Positions 11,207-22,160 of a stretch of DNA of 64,000 bases are shown piece by piece. Below the pieces are notes generated by a model. That model did no database searches. It had not been told where the DNA came from and saw only the letters and a program-made list of their open reading frames with translations. The stretch's first letter is position 1. Each line of letters starts with the position of its first letter. The translations under genes were made by a program, and so were the position numbers. The stretch lies in assembly GCA_036346255.1 (NCBI GenBank), contig CM070620.1:33167609-33231608 (forward strand). The letters are read 5' to 3'. Source of the stretch: Ampelocalamus luodianensis. Lineage: Eukaryota > Streptophyta > Magnoliopsida > Poales > Poaceae.

Positions 11207-12420
11207 ATTATCCTGTGGCAGAGATTTCTTCTAGCGGATGCGAGTGACTTTCATTCTCCAAAATTTACTCTCAACGTTGCACCCTAGCCGCCTATAAAAT
11301 CATGGCATACTTCACCACTACATGCAAGACTCCATTAGAGTTAGTTTGGAAAATAGGGAGAGGAGAGGAAGAAGAGATGTACAGGAGGTCACGTTACACG
11401 GTTTGGGGATGTCGGACTACGGGGAGACACTCCGAAAGTAGAAATAGGGTGCCAAGAAGGCACGAACATACCCGGATAATTCTTGCAAAGATTCTCCTGT
11501 ACCACTAGAGTTTCCACGCCTATAGTGCGGCTGCGATAACCCGGCATGGATAATTCAATCTACACACCCTAGCACCGTCGCACGAGCTTACTACATGTGC
11601 TGGGATTTCCGTGTAAGTGAATGCCATACATCGATATTTCTCATTGCATGTTGTATTTTAAATATCGCTGACTTTATCCATGCATGGTAGCCGTCGGAGT
11701 GTTGCTACTTCTTCCAATGAATCGACGGCCCGAAGAAATACGACAAGGTATTTATTCAGCCAAAATACATGTTGAACTACACAGTTGCGCCCGAGACCTT
11801 TACCCGTTGGAAACCTTAATCAACCGGGAGCAGGGAAGGGGAATGGCACTGATGGTCCTTGATGCCCCCGTTACACTGAAGATTATTCTAGATGAGGACA
11901 TGCCTGAAAAAAACCTTTGGGACGAGTACTATGAGGCCCACACGAAGGCACGCGCCCATAAGGGGGAATAGGACGTATGTCCGCAAGCCTAACTTGATTT
12001 TCATCTATCAAGTGTTTTCCTTATAAAAAGCGTGTTTGTATCGTAGTTATAGATCGGGTCAAAGGTTCATGCATACAACCATTTATACCGTAGGAATAGC
12101 CAAGCAAACGTATGCATCTAACCAGACCCTATGCGCCATGTAATTCAAACCTTCGTGATCAAGTGTTATGTTGGATTTGCAATCTCATCTTCGTTGCTCC
12201 ATTCTCATCTCACTCAAACCGAAGCTTACAAAATATTTTTGCCAAATTTTGGGTTATTTGTGTAAAAACTTAAAAGGGTGAACATCCACATAAAACGAAT
12301 AAAACATAATTTATTTATAAATAATTGCAGTCAACAAAATCTAGCTTTTTTACCACTAACAATTATTCACAAACAACCCTTCCAACCATTTAATTTTGTA
12401 AAATTAAAGTTAAATTTATT
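11207..12420 (+). other. Low-copy or old transposon sequence with one unrecognised short frame
   Basis: This stretch resumes the sequence cut at 8041. A TATAAAA sits at 11294-11300. The only reading frame of note is 11684-11971, listed separately. From about 12000 the DNA becomes AT-rich with no recognisable coding or repeat structure. Confidence 0.35.
11684..11971 (+). CDS. Unrecognised 95-residue frame, possibly an exon
   Basis: The product has no motif I recognise. It is acidic to mixed, with a stretch P-V-T-L-K-I-I-L-D-E-D-M-P-E near the middle and a lysine/alanine-rich end. Codon usage looks protein-like (E, D, K and R spread evenly, no simple repeats), and the leading ATGG lies downstream of a possible acceptor in an A/T-rich tract. 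It could be the last exon of the broken transposon gene upstream rather than a free gene. Confidence 0.25.
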   Translation: MVAVGVLLLLPMNRRPEEIRQGIYSAKIHVELHSCARDLYPLETLINREQGRGMALMVLDAPVTLKIILDEDMPEKNLWDEYYEAHTKARAHKGE

Positions 12421-13259
12421 CTAATTATTTGTTAAAAAAAATTGCCTACCACCGTTGGATGAGAACACAATTGGGCCCAGTCACCATCCAAATCTACAAC
12501 TGGTCTCAATCACGTCCTGACCCAGCGACTGTGCCCAGCACAACCCTTGATCGCGCCACCAACTTGCAACTGAAACATATGACCTCAGTTGTGTTTCCAT
12601 TGCACGACTGAGCTTTGCACATTAGCTAATTGTTGGGTCATCGAGTGATTGGGCGCAGGTGCACAGTGCCCCAGCGATTGTGAGTTACTTTTGTAAAAAA
12701 TAAAACGTGGTTTATTTTTGTAAAATTTTGAATAAATGGTTTATTTAGGAAAAAAAAAATCGTGCAATAGGAGCCCAGAATATTAGGCACGCCATATAAA
12801 CAGCATTAAAAGTCAGCTTTGACCAAGTATTGAGTTTTATAACAAGCATCATGCCGTACACATTTCATAATGAAAGGAATAACAAAACTGGATTAGGTCA
12901 TAAGCTTAAACCGCTCATAATTCACAACATCACATTGGTCCTGACAATCACAATCATTCATATTATAGTTCAGTTCCAATTCTGTTGGCTTCTTTCCACC
13001 AGCGTTAGAAGTACATAAAGAGGCAAGAGGGTGTCAAAACAAAATACATTTCCTGGGAGCAGTGCAGTCGCTCAAAAATTGGGGTATACCACCAGAAGAA
13101 AAGCTCAGCTTTTGTACAGGCCGTTCCATGGCTATGTTATTCTTCCTCTGAACAATATAAACTGAATCCATGTGACTGTAAATCAAACTACATAACTTAC
13201 TGTAATGAACTCAGAAGAGAAGTTAACACAGAATAATACACTACTACTTATGATCACTA
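12421..13259. other. ELM1 3' flank and likely 3' UTR
   Basis: Nothing coding is supported here. A GC-balanced block at 12450-12690 with GGGCCCAG and GTGCCCAG motifs could be a small degraded insertion, but I find no terminal repeats. The part nearest 13260 is AT-rich and likely holds the 3' UTR of the minus-strand ELM1 gene; I cannot place its poly(A) site. Confidence 0.35.
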
Positions 13260-16200
13260 TCATCCCACTGTCCACCCTCGTTCTGCAATCACCTCACGAA
13301 CACGTGTAGCTACTTCAATAGCATCACTTAGGGGAGGGTAGCTCCAGCTATTTGAAATCTACAAGCAAAAAGAGAAGTGATGAGCTATGCAAGTACATCC
13401 TTGATTCCTTGTGAACCTCGAGGAAATCTCCAAAAGTTAATTACTTGGAAAATTCTCAGCTATCACACGTAGCTACTTCAATAGCATAAATTATTTTGTT
13501 GATTTTCATCCCTCTATCAGTATATATCTACTAAAATCTTCTGTAAGGTGCGACAAGCTGTAGAATTAAAATCATATAGTACCAATGTGCCATAGAACTT
13601 GCACTTGCCATCTATTAGAGTTCATGCACCACATCAAGATAGTTCTAAATTTTTAATGTATTTTGATTTCAGCCTTGTCAAAAAAATTATTGCAGCCACA
13701 ACTATAGTAATCTCCACCAGAACTCTAATTGATGGCAAGAACAAACATCAAGCATCTGTGCTACTGTAATTGTGTAAATGAATTTGCAATGGAGTAGATT
13801 CTATTAAAGAAGTGCAACAGGAACAAAAAAAAGGAAAAGAATTTAGGAATTAGGGTCAAAATTAACAAAATCAGAGAGCTCAGAAAACCAAGATGCACAG
13901 AAATTATGTTCAAGGGAAAAGGTTCAGGATTTTGTTTAAAAAAATCAATGATTCATACTATAACCTTGTTTGAAAGAAAAGAGTATACCTAAACAGGGTA
14001 TGCTTAAATTATCAAGTAGGCATGCAAAACAAATTGTCATCAACAGGATTGACAGACTTACATCTTCCAATCCAGTGAAGGGGCGGACAACCCCTCGCTC
14101 CCGTAGAGTCTTGTGAAAAGCTGAAAGCTTCCATTTACAATGCTCGGCACCGATAACATAAACAGGCTTCCTGTAACAGATGTGATTGGAAGCTAGTCAT
14201 GCAACCTCATAAAAAAGGTTGGCACTTGCCAGAAGTCATGCAAATAGAAAAACAGCTTACCCTGTGCTACACGCCTCACTTAGCATACTTATCGAGTCTG
14301 CTGTTATGACAAAAGCATCAGCCCATGCAAGATGTCCCAGGTGTGGGTTAGGTTCTGTACAAATAAAATTAGCTCATCACAAGTTGAACAACTTGCATAA
14401 ACAATATAAAGACTGAATAACTTGGTACTATTGTTCAGAATCTACCTTCCCCATCCCAAATATAGATCTTAGGATGTCCAGCAAACTCTTTAAATATAAT
14501 ATCAGAGACCTGTCAGCAGACAATTAAATTTAACTGTCAAGTTTACTAAGTTATATTAAACAATAACCAGATTACCAGATGTTTTACCTTTCGTGGTGTT
14601 CTCCTAGAGAATGAAATTCTGACACTCTCGCAGCTGTCTAGCACATTATACAGCGAAGTGATGAGCTGCCTGGCAAGGTCTACACCATATTTACAGTTCC
14701 CTGAACATTGACAAACAACACATTAGATCATCTTGGATCTGAGTATGAAATCAATCACTAAGCACATATAGAAACTGCCATCGAAGAACCGCAAGAGAAA
14801 AATGCATGATTAAAGGCCAACAGGTATTTTGTTACCTCTCCACAAGTTAGAAAAGTCAAAAATCCTCCAAGATAGTTTATAGTACTTTTGCAAGGTGTAA
14901 AGAAAAAAGAAAACAGATCATGGCGGTGAAATGGTTTGCTAATTGCCAGGTTCGCTATACCCCTGCATACTAAATACTGTATTCATCGACCCTGAGTTGA
15001 TTCGCAGCACGGATTTGCAATGGAATTGGGAGAAAAAGTGGTGTACCACGACCCTATACTGTATTCCTGGCAACTATGGATTTGCACAAACATTTAAAGA
15101 ACAATATCAAAGGTGTCGTTCTCATATTAATCTACTATGCTGGCAAGCTGTAAGCACAAAATATAACTTGTTATCCAATTGAATCACACAATACATGTAT
15201 CAATGCAGCTAGCTGAACTTCATGGATCTCATGAATTCATGATTATATTCCATGAGAAGTTCACTCTTTTGCTTTGATGATGGTAAGGCATCAATATGTT
15301 GTATCCTCATTAGTCGCAACAATCTTTTCTTAGTACAGTAGCATTGCCAAGAACCTAATTTTCCCTTGCTACAATTAATCAGATATCAAATCTCCCTTTC
15401 CCTTAGATCATCAGACTAAATTATCAGATGTGGGCTCCTCAAAATGAACAAAAGTCCTCTAGTTACTATAGAAAATAATGAATTTACTCACTATATGCAT
15501 TCAACTAGCCACGCCCAATGGTATATATCACAGACAAAAATAAGTACAATTATCTCAACAAAAAGAAGGAAATCATCATATCAAGATATCCTTGCTTTTT
15601 TTTTTGTGTGTGTGAGAGAGAGAGAGCGCTACTTGTGGGTCCCCCAATGTTGACAATTAGCAATGGCTTAGGCAAAGGAGCAAGTTCATCATGCCAGGCT
15701 ATAGCAGCAAGACGTAGCGCAGCAGAATCAGCTTGGTGTAGTGCACCAACAGTAAGTACCTGAACTTTCAAATTCCAGAATCAGTATGGTATAACAGTGC
15801 GGTGATTTTCCATTTAAGAGTAATGAGAAAGAAGCATACCACATTCCTCCCAGGCGGTTCTCGTGGAGTAATCCATCTCCGGAACAGGCGTGGAACTTCT
15901 TGTTGTCCACTGGCAGTTAAAGCATAGTAATCATGACGAGGAGTCACCACCAAATCAAACCTATCAAGGTGAGACCTGGGGTGCTGTATCTGAAATCCAA
16001 AGAACAACATTATCAGAATTAAATTAAGATTCGTATGACAAGCAGTTGGTTTATTTCGCTGTTCTACCTTATTAACAAATAACAACGAAACCCAACAGAT
16101 TAGGTTTGAATACTACCTGAATGACAAACACATTATCTGAAGCTAAGTGCCTTATCGAGCTTGAATATGATATGGTATCCCAGCCACAAGCAACAACTAA

Positions 16201-17548
16201 AGTTGGGCCTTCCCTGAAGGAGAGTAAATTGTCATGATGTCAAGTTCACAGCTTAGCATAATTTTAGGAAACAATGAGGGATACTCTGATTCTGAGAACA
16301 TTGGAAAACCTGATAATGTGACCAACAAACACCATGTATGTTTAGGCAACAGGTAATTGGATTCTCTACAGAGCATGTGTGGCTTGCCACTGCCCGACAC
16401 AAGGCTGAACCCAACGGCTGCAGAAAACATAAAAGGTATTCTATACAGAAATATTCAACTAGCTACTCTTTATTGGTGTTGGTGACAATAAAAATCACTA
16501 GAGTACTAGACAAATAAATGTTATTTCAAATCATCTTAAGAACAGCAGTTCCTCTTAGTTCTCTTGTTCCAACGTTTCCTCCTTGAACCACATTGCAAAC
16601 AATCATTGGACTAGACAGTGTGTATAAGGTGTGGGCATTGTGCAATATGCCATTATACCAATTATCACAGCATGTAAGCAGCTCCAAAGGCTGATGATGT
16701 TGAAAATGAAATTGATACGCCAAAAAGACATCACAACACAATAAATTAGGTGATTTTACTGGAATTCCTACGGGCTGTAACTTCTAATTAGCAATGGTAA
16801 TAATTCCACTATACCAGTAGCCAAAATCCACGGACTAGACTATCATTTCAGTGATTCAAGACCATGGAAATGAGGAAAAGAAGGCAAAAAAATGATATTC
16901 CATACATTTAAACAAGGGAGCCAAGTGATAACAAAGCAATGGATCCTTACTTGTCGAAGGTATCACGAGCTGTGGCCACGATCTTCTTGGTATCCGCCTC
17001 CAGAACAGAAGACAACCCAACGGATCCGCCATTGGGGACACGGTACGGCTTCCTCCCCTGAACAACCGGTGCAAACCTCGTGTTGCGAAAGAACTGCCTG
17101 AGCACTTGGTCAATTAGCTTATGCACGGAAATGGGGAGGAAGTGCAGCCACTCGTTGATCCCTCCCCTTGGCCTCGTGACGCGCTGCAAGCCAAGCCAAG
17201 CCCGGAGCAAAATCAACAAAAAAATTTACTATTTTGCAAACACCTGACGCCTGACACAGGCAATCGAAACAGATTCTTCCTATCCTATCACATCCTGACG
17301 CTGGCTGTGAAAGAATAGAAATGCGACGAAATGGTAGGTACTGGGTAGTAGTAGAAGAGAACTGACGTAGAGGGTGATGTGGTCGGCGAGGCCGAGGGCG
17401 CGGACGAGGCCGAGGCACTGGTTCTCGGCGCCGGGGAGCCGTTTCCGACGACGACGGCGCGGCGGACGACGTTGGCGCTGCCGCCGGCGAAGATTTCCGG
17501 CGTCTCCATGACGCCGCCAGGGGGCTCGGGCAGGCGGATCGGCCTCAT
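13260..17548 (-). CDS. ELM1: ELM1, mitochondrial fission factor, 10 exons, one-base frameshift in exon 1
   Basis: Plant ELM1 (Mito_fiss_Elm1 family) sits on the mitochondrial outer surface and helps recruit the dynamin-like fission proteins DRP3A/3B. Exons, 5' to 3': 17548-17367, 17183-16951, 16213-16117, 15989-15840, 15759-15633, 14700-14588, 14509-14446, 14354-14261, 14170-14062, 13358-13260. All introns are GT..AG and the phases join cleanly. The start is the ATG encoding M-R-P-I-R-L-P. Family landmarks include N-E-W-L-H-F (exon 2), Q-I-Q-H-P-R-S-H and P-R-H-D-Y-Y (exons 3-4), A-L-H-Q (exon 5), N-I-G-G-P-T (exon 5) and I-T-A-D-S-I-S-M-L-S-E-A (exon 8). The coding sum is 1268 bp; one added base in exon 1 gives 423 codons, close to the Arabidopsis protein length. 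The missing base is near 17429-17433, in a C/G run. Either the allele is null or the base is a sequencing error. All later exons look intact. Confidence 0.93.
15597..15628. repeat. Microsatellite at the start of ELM1 intron 5
   Basis: On the plus strand a T run, a TG run and an AG run lie in direct order, so the minus-strand transcript reads (CT)n, (CA)n, then A-rich, beginning a few bases after the exon 5 donor at 15632. Confidence 0.8.
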
Positions 17549-18236
17549 CGGCCTAGGGTTTGCGGCCAATCCCGACGCTTAGGTGAGAATCCCCAGTTCG
17601 ATTGGGATGGAATTGGATTGCAGAGGGGTGGAGGCTGGAGGGTTCGATGCGGGAGGGAGGTCGGGGGTTTGGTGTCGAATCGGCCGGCGCGGTTACGTAC
17701 TCTCGTGGTGTTCTGCAGTTCCAGACTCAGTTTCTTCGTACCGATTGATATACACGAAGGCACTGATATACAAGTGTTTAACAAGTCCCATACTCTGATA
17801 CTCCCAGCTCGAAATTAAACTCACAAAAACTCGTTAATTTCTGTCTATTATCTAGCAAACTGAGCTTCGACATGTTATATCACATTTGATCAGGTTAAGC
17901 TATACATTAGCTATATTTAAATCGGTTACTCTTGTCAAACTTAGATCACAGCACGAGAGATAAAAGGAAATGACTTTTTTTTATCAGGGAAGTGCGGCTA
18001 TCCTCGTAAATAATGCTTTGTGGTCAAACAGTGTGATAATACTAAACAATCTAATTTGTATATCAAACCCACAGGAGACAGAGTCACTAAACAATCTAAT
18101 TTGTATGGTGAAATTTCTTTTTCTGCCAGGAAAAGATAAATTTGTTGATTGCCCGTAGAAGTTACATACAGTCCGTACAATGAAACCAAGGCAGTGCTGA
18201 TTGGAAAGACCCAAAATTTCAAGTTTTCAGAAACTT
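17549..18236 (-). promoter_or_regulatory. ELM1 5' UTR and proximal promoter
   Basis: Upstream of the start codon lies an AAACCCTAG telo-box on the gene strand (17553-17561), common in leaders of plant housekeeping genes. About 690 bp of apparently unique sequence separates the ATG from LTR J. I see no convincing TATA box at the expected distance, so a TATA-less promoter is plausible. A 20-bp direct duplication lies at 18040-18107. Confidence 0.5.
18040..18107. repeat. Direct duplication of about 20 bp upstream of ELM1
   Basis: CTAAACAATCTAATTTGTAT occurs twice, starting at about 18041 and 18088, with about 27 bp between. It is too short to assign to a transposon. Confidence 0.8.
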
Positions 18237-18383
18237 ATTTGAAGTTTGGTTCAAAATTGGATTTCTTGCCCAATTCGGAAAATCTTGCCCATTTCCCTCT
18301 TTCCTCTTTCGCTTTTCCGCTTTTTCGGCCCGAAGGCGTCATCCTCTCGTGCGCTTCTGTTGAGAGCCGCCGGGCGATTTGAC

Positions 18384-21195
18384 TTGTAATGCTTAACTTT
18401 CCAATGTTCCAATGGCCCTAGCATCACAAATCGAATTTTCCCGCTTTCGGTGTATTATGTACCTCCCAGGATAACGGTACACATACACCTTCACAAACAT
18501 ATATCAATGCCATACACAAAAAGATTATCATACCGATACTTAACAAATTACATCATAAAAGTCATACAAAATTCAGTTTCTTACAAACGGCCGATGGCCA
18601 AATAGAACTCCAAAAGATCAAAGTCGCAGCGGAAAAACAAAAGCCATAAGATGGCACAAAAGAAAAGCCAACCGGCTGCCCTTACCCACAAGGCAAGCAA
18701 TCGAAAACCCGCCTAGCTAATCGTCGCCATCGTAGATAGTCTCACATTGATTGACCCCTTGGGGGGTCAACCTCGTCTGAACAAGTGGACAATCCAGTTA
18801 GATACAAAGTTGTACTCGTAAGTCTTACAAACAACATAATATAATAGATGCATTCAAGTATCAAAAGAATGCTACTACACATTTAATTTGAAGTACAAGT
18901 AATAGATTGAAATTGTAAGTGGGCAAATATTTTTAATACTTTAAATAACATCGGTAATTAACATTAGACAACATCTAACAACAACAGGTGGTTGCCCCTA
19001 CAGCTCACAAACATAGCACGAGAACCACTCTCAATACCACCCGATCAAGTTTTAAGTTTGAATTCCAAAATGTTAAGTCTAACTCCTGCAAGTCCAATCC
19101 CAAGCGTATCCATAATCTAGGACAAGGCTATTCAAATAGTTTAAAACCCTGCAGGGGTGTACAATTGTACCCACACGCTAGACCGCCCTTTTTACCAAGC
19201 TATAGAGCACACTTCCTTAGGTATGCCGGCAAGGCTAAGTCCTGCGAGACGTTTCCAATATGATGTATTCGAGCTGCCCGTATAGGTGAAACCCTCTGTG
19301 AACCGCCCTTATGTGTGCAGATGGGGCTCCCACGGAGGACCCACACGTTGTGTCAGAGCCACTGGTAAAGCCTCGGTCAACTACCCCTCGGGGTAAAGCC
19401 TTAGTCAACTACCGATGCCCCTCAGGCAAGGGAACCTAAACCCGGATCCCACCCCGCACACCCAACAACAATAGAATATTTTTTAACATAACAACAACCA
19501 CCTGCGACTCGGAGCTAACACACGCCAAAGTACTAAGTCAAGAGGGGTCACATATCCTCCTCATGCGGAATGCACGCAAATAAGCTTGGTTTTGGTGAAA
19601 CAAGATGTTCGGTCCTTATCGACCTAGGCAAGGCCACCACACACCCAATAGCACACCATCCAACCACTTGCCCAAGTCTGAATCATTTTATTTGCACTTT
19701 TCGTTTTCAAATTAAGAATCACATGGTGTTGGACATAGTATAATAAAATGATGTAGGTGATCAAGGTCATCGACAAAGTCAACAACCGCCCAATCTACCG
19801 GACTAAGCATTGCTAAGCATCATGCCGCCTAAACATAGATAGACCATATAACATCCACCAAGTACTAACATCAGTGGGAATAATAACTTAGGCTATTGGT
19901 AAGGAATAAACATTTACCTACAGCTCATGCATCTATTAGGATTAACTACCTCTAACGCGAAATTAAACATCACATAAAGCATACATACATATAGTTGCAA
20001 ACAAGATACTTGTATTGAATATAATGGGATCAAAATGATCAAAGGGAGGATTCCTTTCCTTGTTAAAGATAGTCCACTTGTTGCTATTAAGGATCACTCT
20101 CGAATTCACTCGGATCTTCGTAAGCTATCAATTGAATACGAAAAGTGAATAAGAACGAAGAACGTCAAATATAACCAAAAATTCAAAGTCATCCGAATTG
20201 CATGAAATTTACCCAATAGGTAGATTATGATTTTAGATTAATTTAAAAACAAGAATTAGTTCATTAGGAATTTGCATGCGAAAGTTATAGACTTTTGAAA
20301 ATCATCGAAAGAGAAAAGGTTGAAAAATCATGGTTCAGTTACTGTTCTTCCGGACTTAAACATTTTGTGAAAATTTGCAGAATACTGGTGGAGATAAAAA
20401 TTACATGTCATGGAGGAGAATAAAAAGTTATGAACAAAACAATTGAATCACCCCAATTGGAGTTCATATGAATTTTCTATGCATTTTCAAAGTTATGCCA
20501 TTAGGGTATAATTAATTTGGACATCAAGATTTTATGTGATAGTAACATGCTCAAAATCTATTCCAAGTTATAGTACAATAAAAATGAAAACTAACAAAAT
20601 TGATTTCACTCAATTTGGAGTTATAATGAAATACTTATGTATTTTTGAAGTTAAATGCATTTTTAGTGTAAAAATAATTCTATTCCAAATTCAATTCTAA
20701 TATTGAAATTTTCTAGGACAGTAACATGTTTAAACCTATTCCAAATTAAAGTACAAAAAATGAAACCCATCAAAATTGTTTTCACCCTATTTGAAGTTAA
20801 TTTGAATTAGTTATGAATTTTTGGAGTTATTTGAATTTACAGTGCGAAGATAATTCATTTCAGGAACTAAATTTGAATTAAATACTTTTCTTACCCGGCT
20901 AAAGCTAGCCACAGTCACTGACCAGTGGATCCTATGCGCTCAGTGATTTCCTTTTTCTACTAATTCCCAAATTATTCTACTGACACGCGGGGCCCACTGT
21001 CATAATCACGGCTCAAGACAACAGTGCATGGACTTGTGCATGGACTTAAGTCCATGCACTCGGTCCATGGCCCACGGACCTATGCACTGCGCACTTAAGT
21101 GCCTGGGACCGCATGTCAACCAGACATTAGCGCATTTAAACTCGAATCTACACAGTGATCCGTGCTTAAGACATTGATTTAATCCTAATGATTAG
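18384..21195 (-). other. Non-coding U5/leader side of LTR F
   Basis: AT-rich LTR sequence colinear with 29179-32300 and 39253-42400. It includes the degenerate blocks around TTATGAATTTTTGGAGTT and repeated AAAATTG..TTCAC.C.ATTTG.AGTT units at 20430-20850. I see no gene. Confidence 0.6.
21020..21102. repeat. Palindrome cluster in LTR F
   Basis: A perfect 24-bp palindrome occupies 21036-21059: GTGCATGGACTT followed by its exact complement. An extra copy of one arm lies just to the left (21021-21035). GGTCC..GGACC pairs at 21063-21080, and a 12-bp palindrome, GCACTTAAGTGC, lies at 21091-21102. Confidence 0.85.
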
Positions 21196-21480
21196 CTACA
21201 GTGCCAGTCGGCTCATCCGACAAGAGGGAGCTCCGGCCGCGAGCTCACCTAGCGTGCCACCAGAGAGGGAGGCCATGGTACTACCAGCCAAGGGCCAAAA
21301 CGGGATCGCCTCACTAATGCGCACATGAAGGTGTCGGTGGCGATGGTCGGGACGACGCATCATAACAGCGGCGCGACGCGACGAGGCGGAGGTGAAGCTA
21401 CAACAAAAACGACACCCGCGATATGGCAATGTTTTCACCCAACTAACGTGTGCATAAGCTACTATTAAGCACTAGCTACT

Positions 21481-21689
21481 CACTGGAGTGACTCAGAGAG
21501 AACATGCTAGTCGGAGATGTATCCTCATCCAAATCTCCGCAGAACCAGCCATTGTTAGCAAAACATAAGTATATGTCCCTAGCAACTACTAGGATGTGGT
21601 GGTTTAAAAGTCACTCACACTCAAGCCTTCTATCGAATTTTTACCAATTCTTACCAAGCAAACAGGGGTGATTGGTAACCAGCAGTGTC
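21481..21689. other. Unassigned stretch between LTR F and the chromovirus fragment
   Basis: I can assign this neither to LTR F nor to the pol fragment. It may be the left part of the same truncated insertion. No coding or repeat structure is seen. Confidence 0.3.
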
Positions 21690-22160
21690 AATGTATCTCC
21701 GAAGATTGGATGGAGAGCCGCACAGGAGAACACCTTCACCACATTGAAAGATAAGTTAACACATACACCACTACTCCAACTCCCTGATTTTAATAAGACT
21801 TTTTAACTAAAATGTGATGCCAAGGGAATTGGTTTAGGTGGCGTATTGTTACAAGAAGGTAAACTTATAGCATACTTCAGTGAGAAATTGAGTGGGCCTA
21901 GTTTGAACTGTTCTACTTATGATAAGAAATTATATGCACTATTTCAAACTTTGGAAACTTAGCAACATTATTTATGGCTTAAGGAATTTGTTATACATTC
22001 TGATAATGAATCTTTGAAGCATATTCGAAGTCAAAGTAAATTGAATCGTAGGCATGCAAAGTGGGTTGAATTTATTGAGTCTTTTCCTTATGTCATAAAA
22101 CACAAGAAGGGAAAGGAGAATGTTATTGCTAATGCCTTGTCTAGGAGATATACCATGCTC
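21690..22160 (+). pseudogene. Chromovirus (Reina/CRM-like) RT-connection and RNase H fragment
   Basis: In successive frames it encodes T-P-L-L-Q-L-P-D-F-N-K-T-F, then K-C-D-A-x-G-I-G-L-G-G-V-L-L-Q-E-G-K, then A-K-W-V-E-F-I-E-S-F-P-Y-V-I and G-K-E-N-V-I-A-N-A-L-S-R-R-Y. This is the RNase H region of Ty3/gypsy chromoviruses, including the catalytic D of C-D-A and the closing A-L-S-R motif (the usual D before A-L is N here). It has a frameshift near 21808 and a TAG at 21960-21962 where relatives have Trp. No LTRs, protease or integrase accompany it. Confidence 0.8.

Noticed and set aside
12421..12790. Possible MITE next to ELM1
   Set aside because: I could not find matching terminal inverted repeats or a convincing target duplication.
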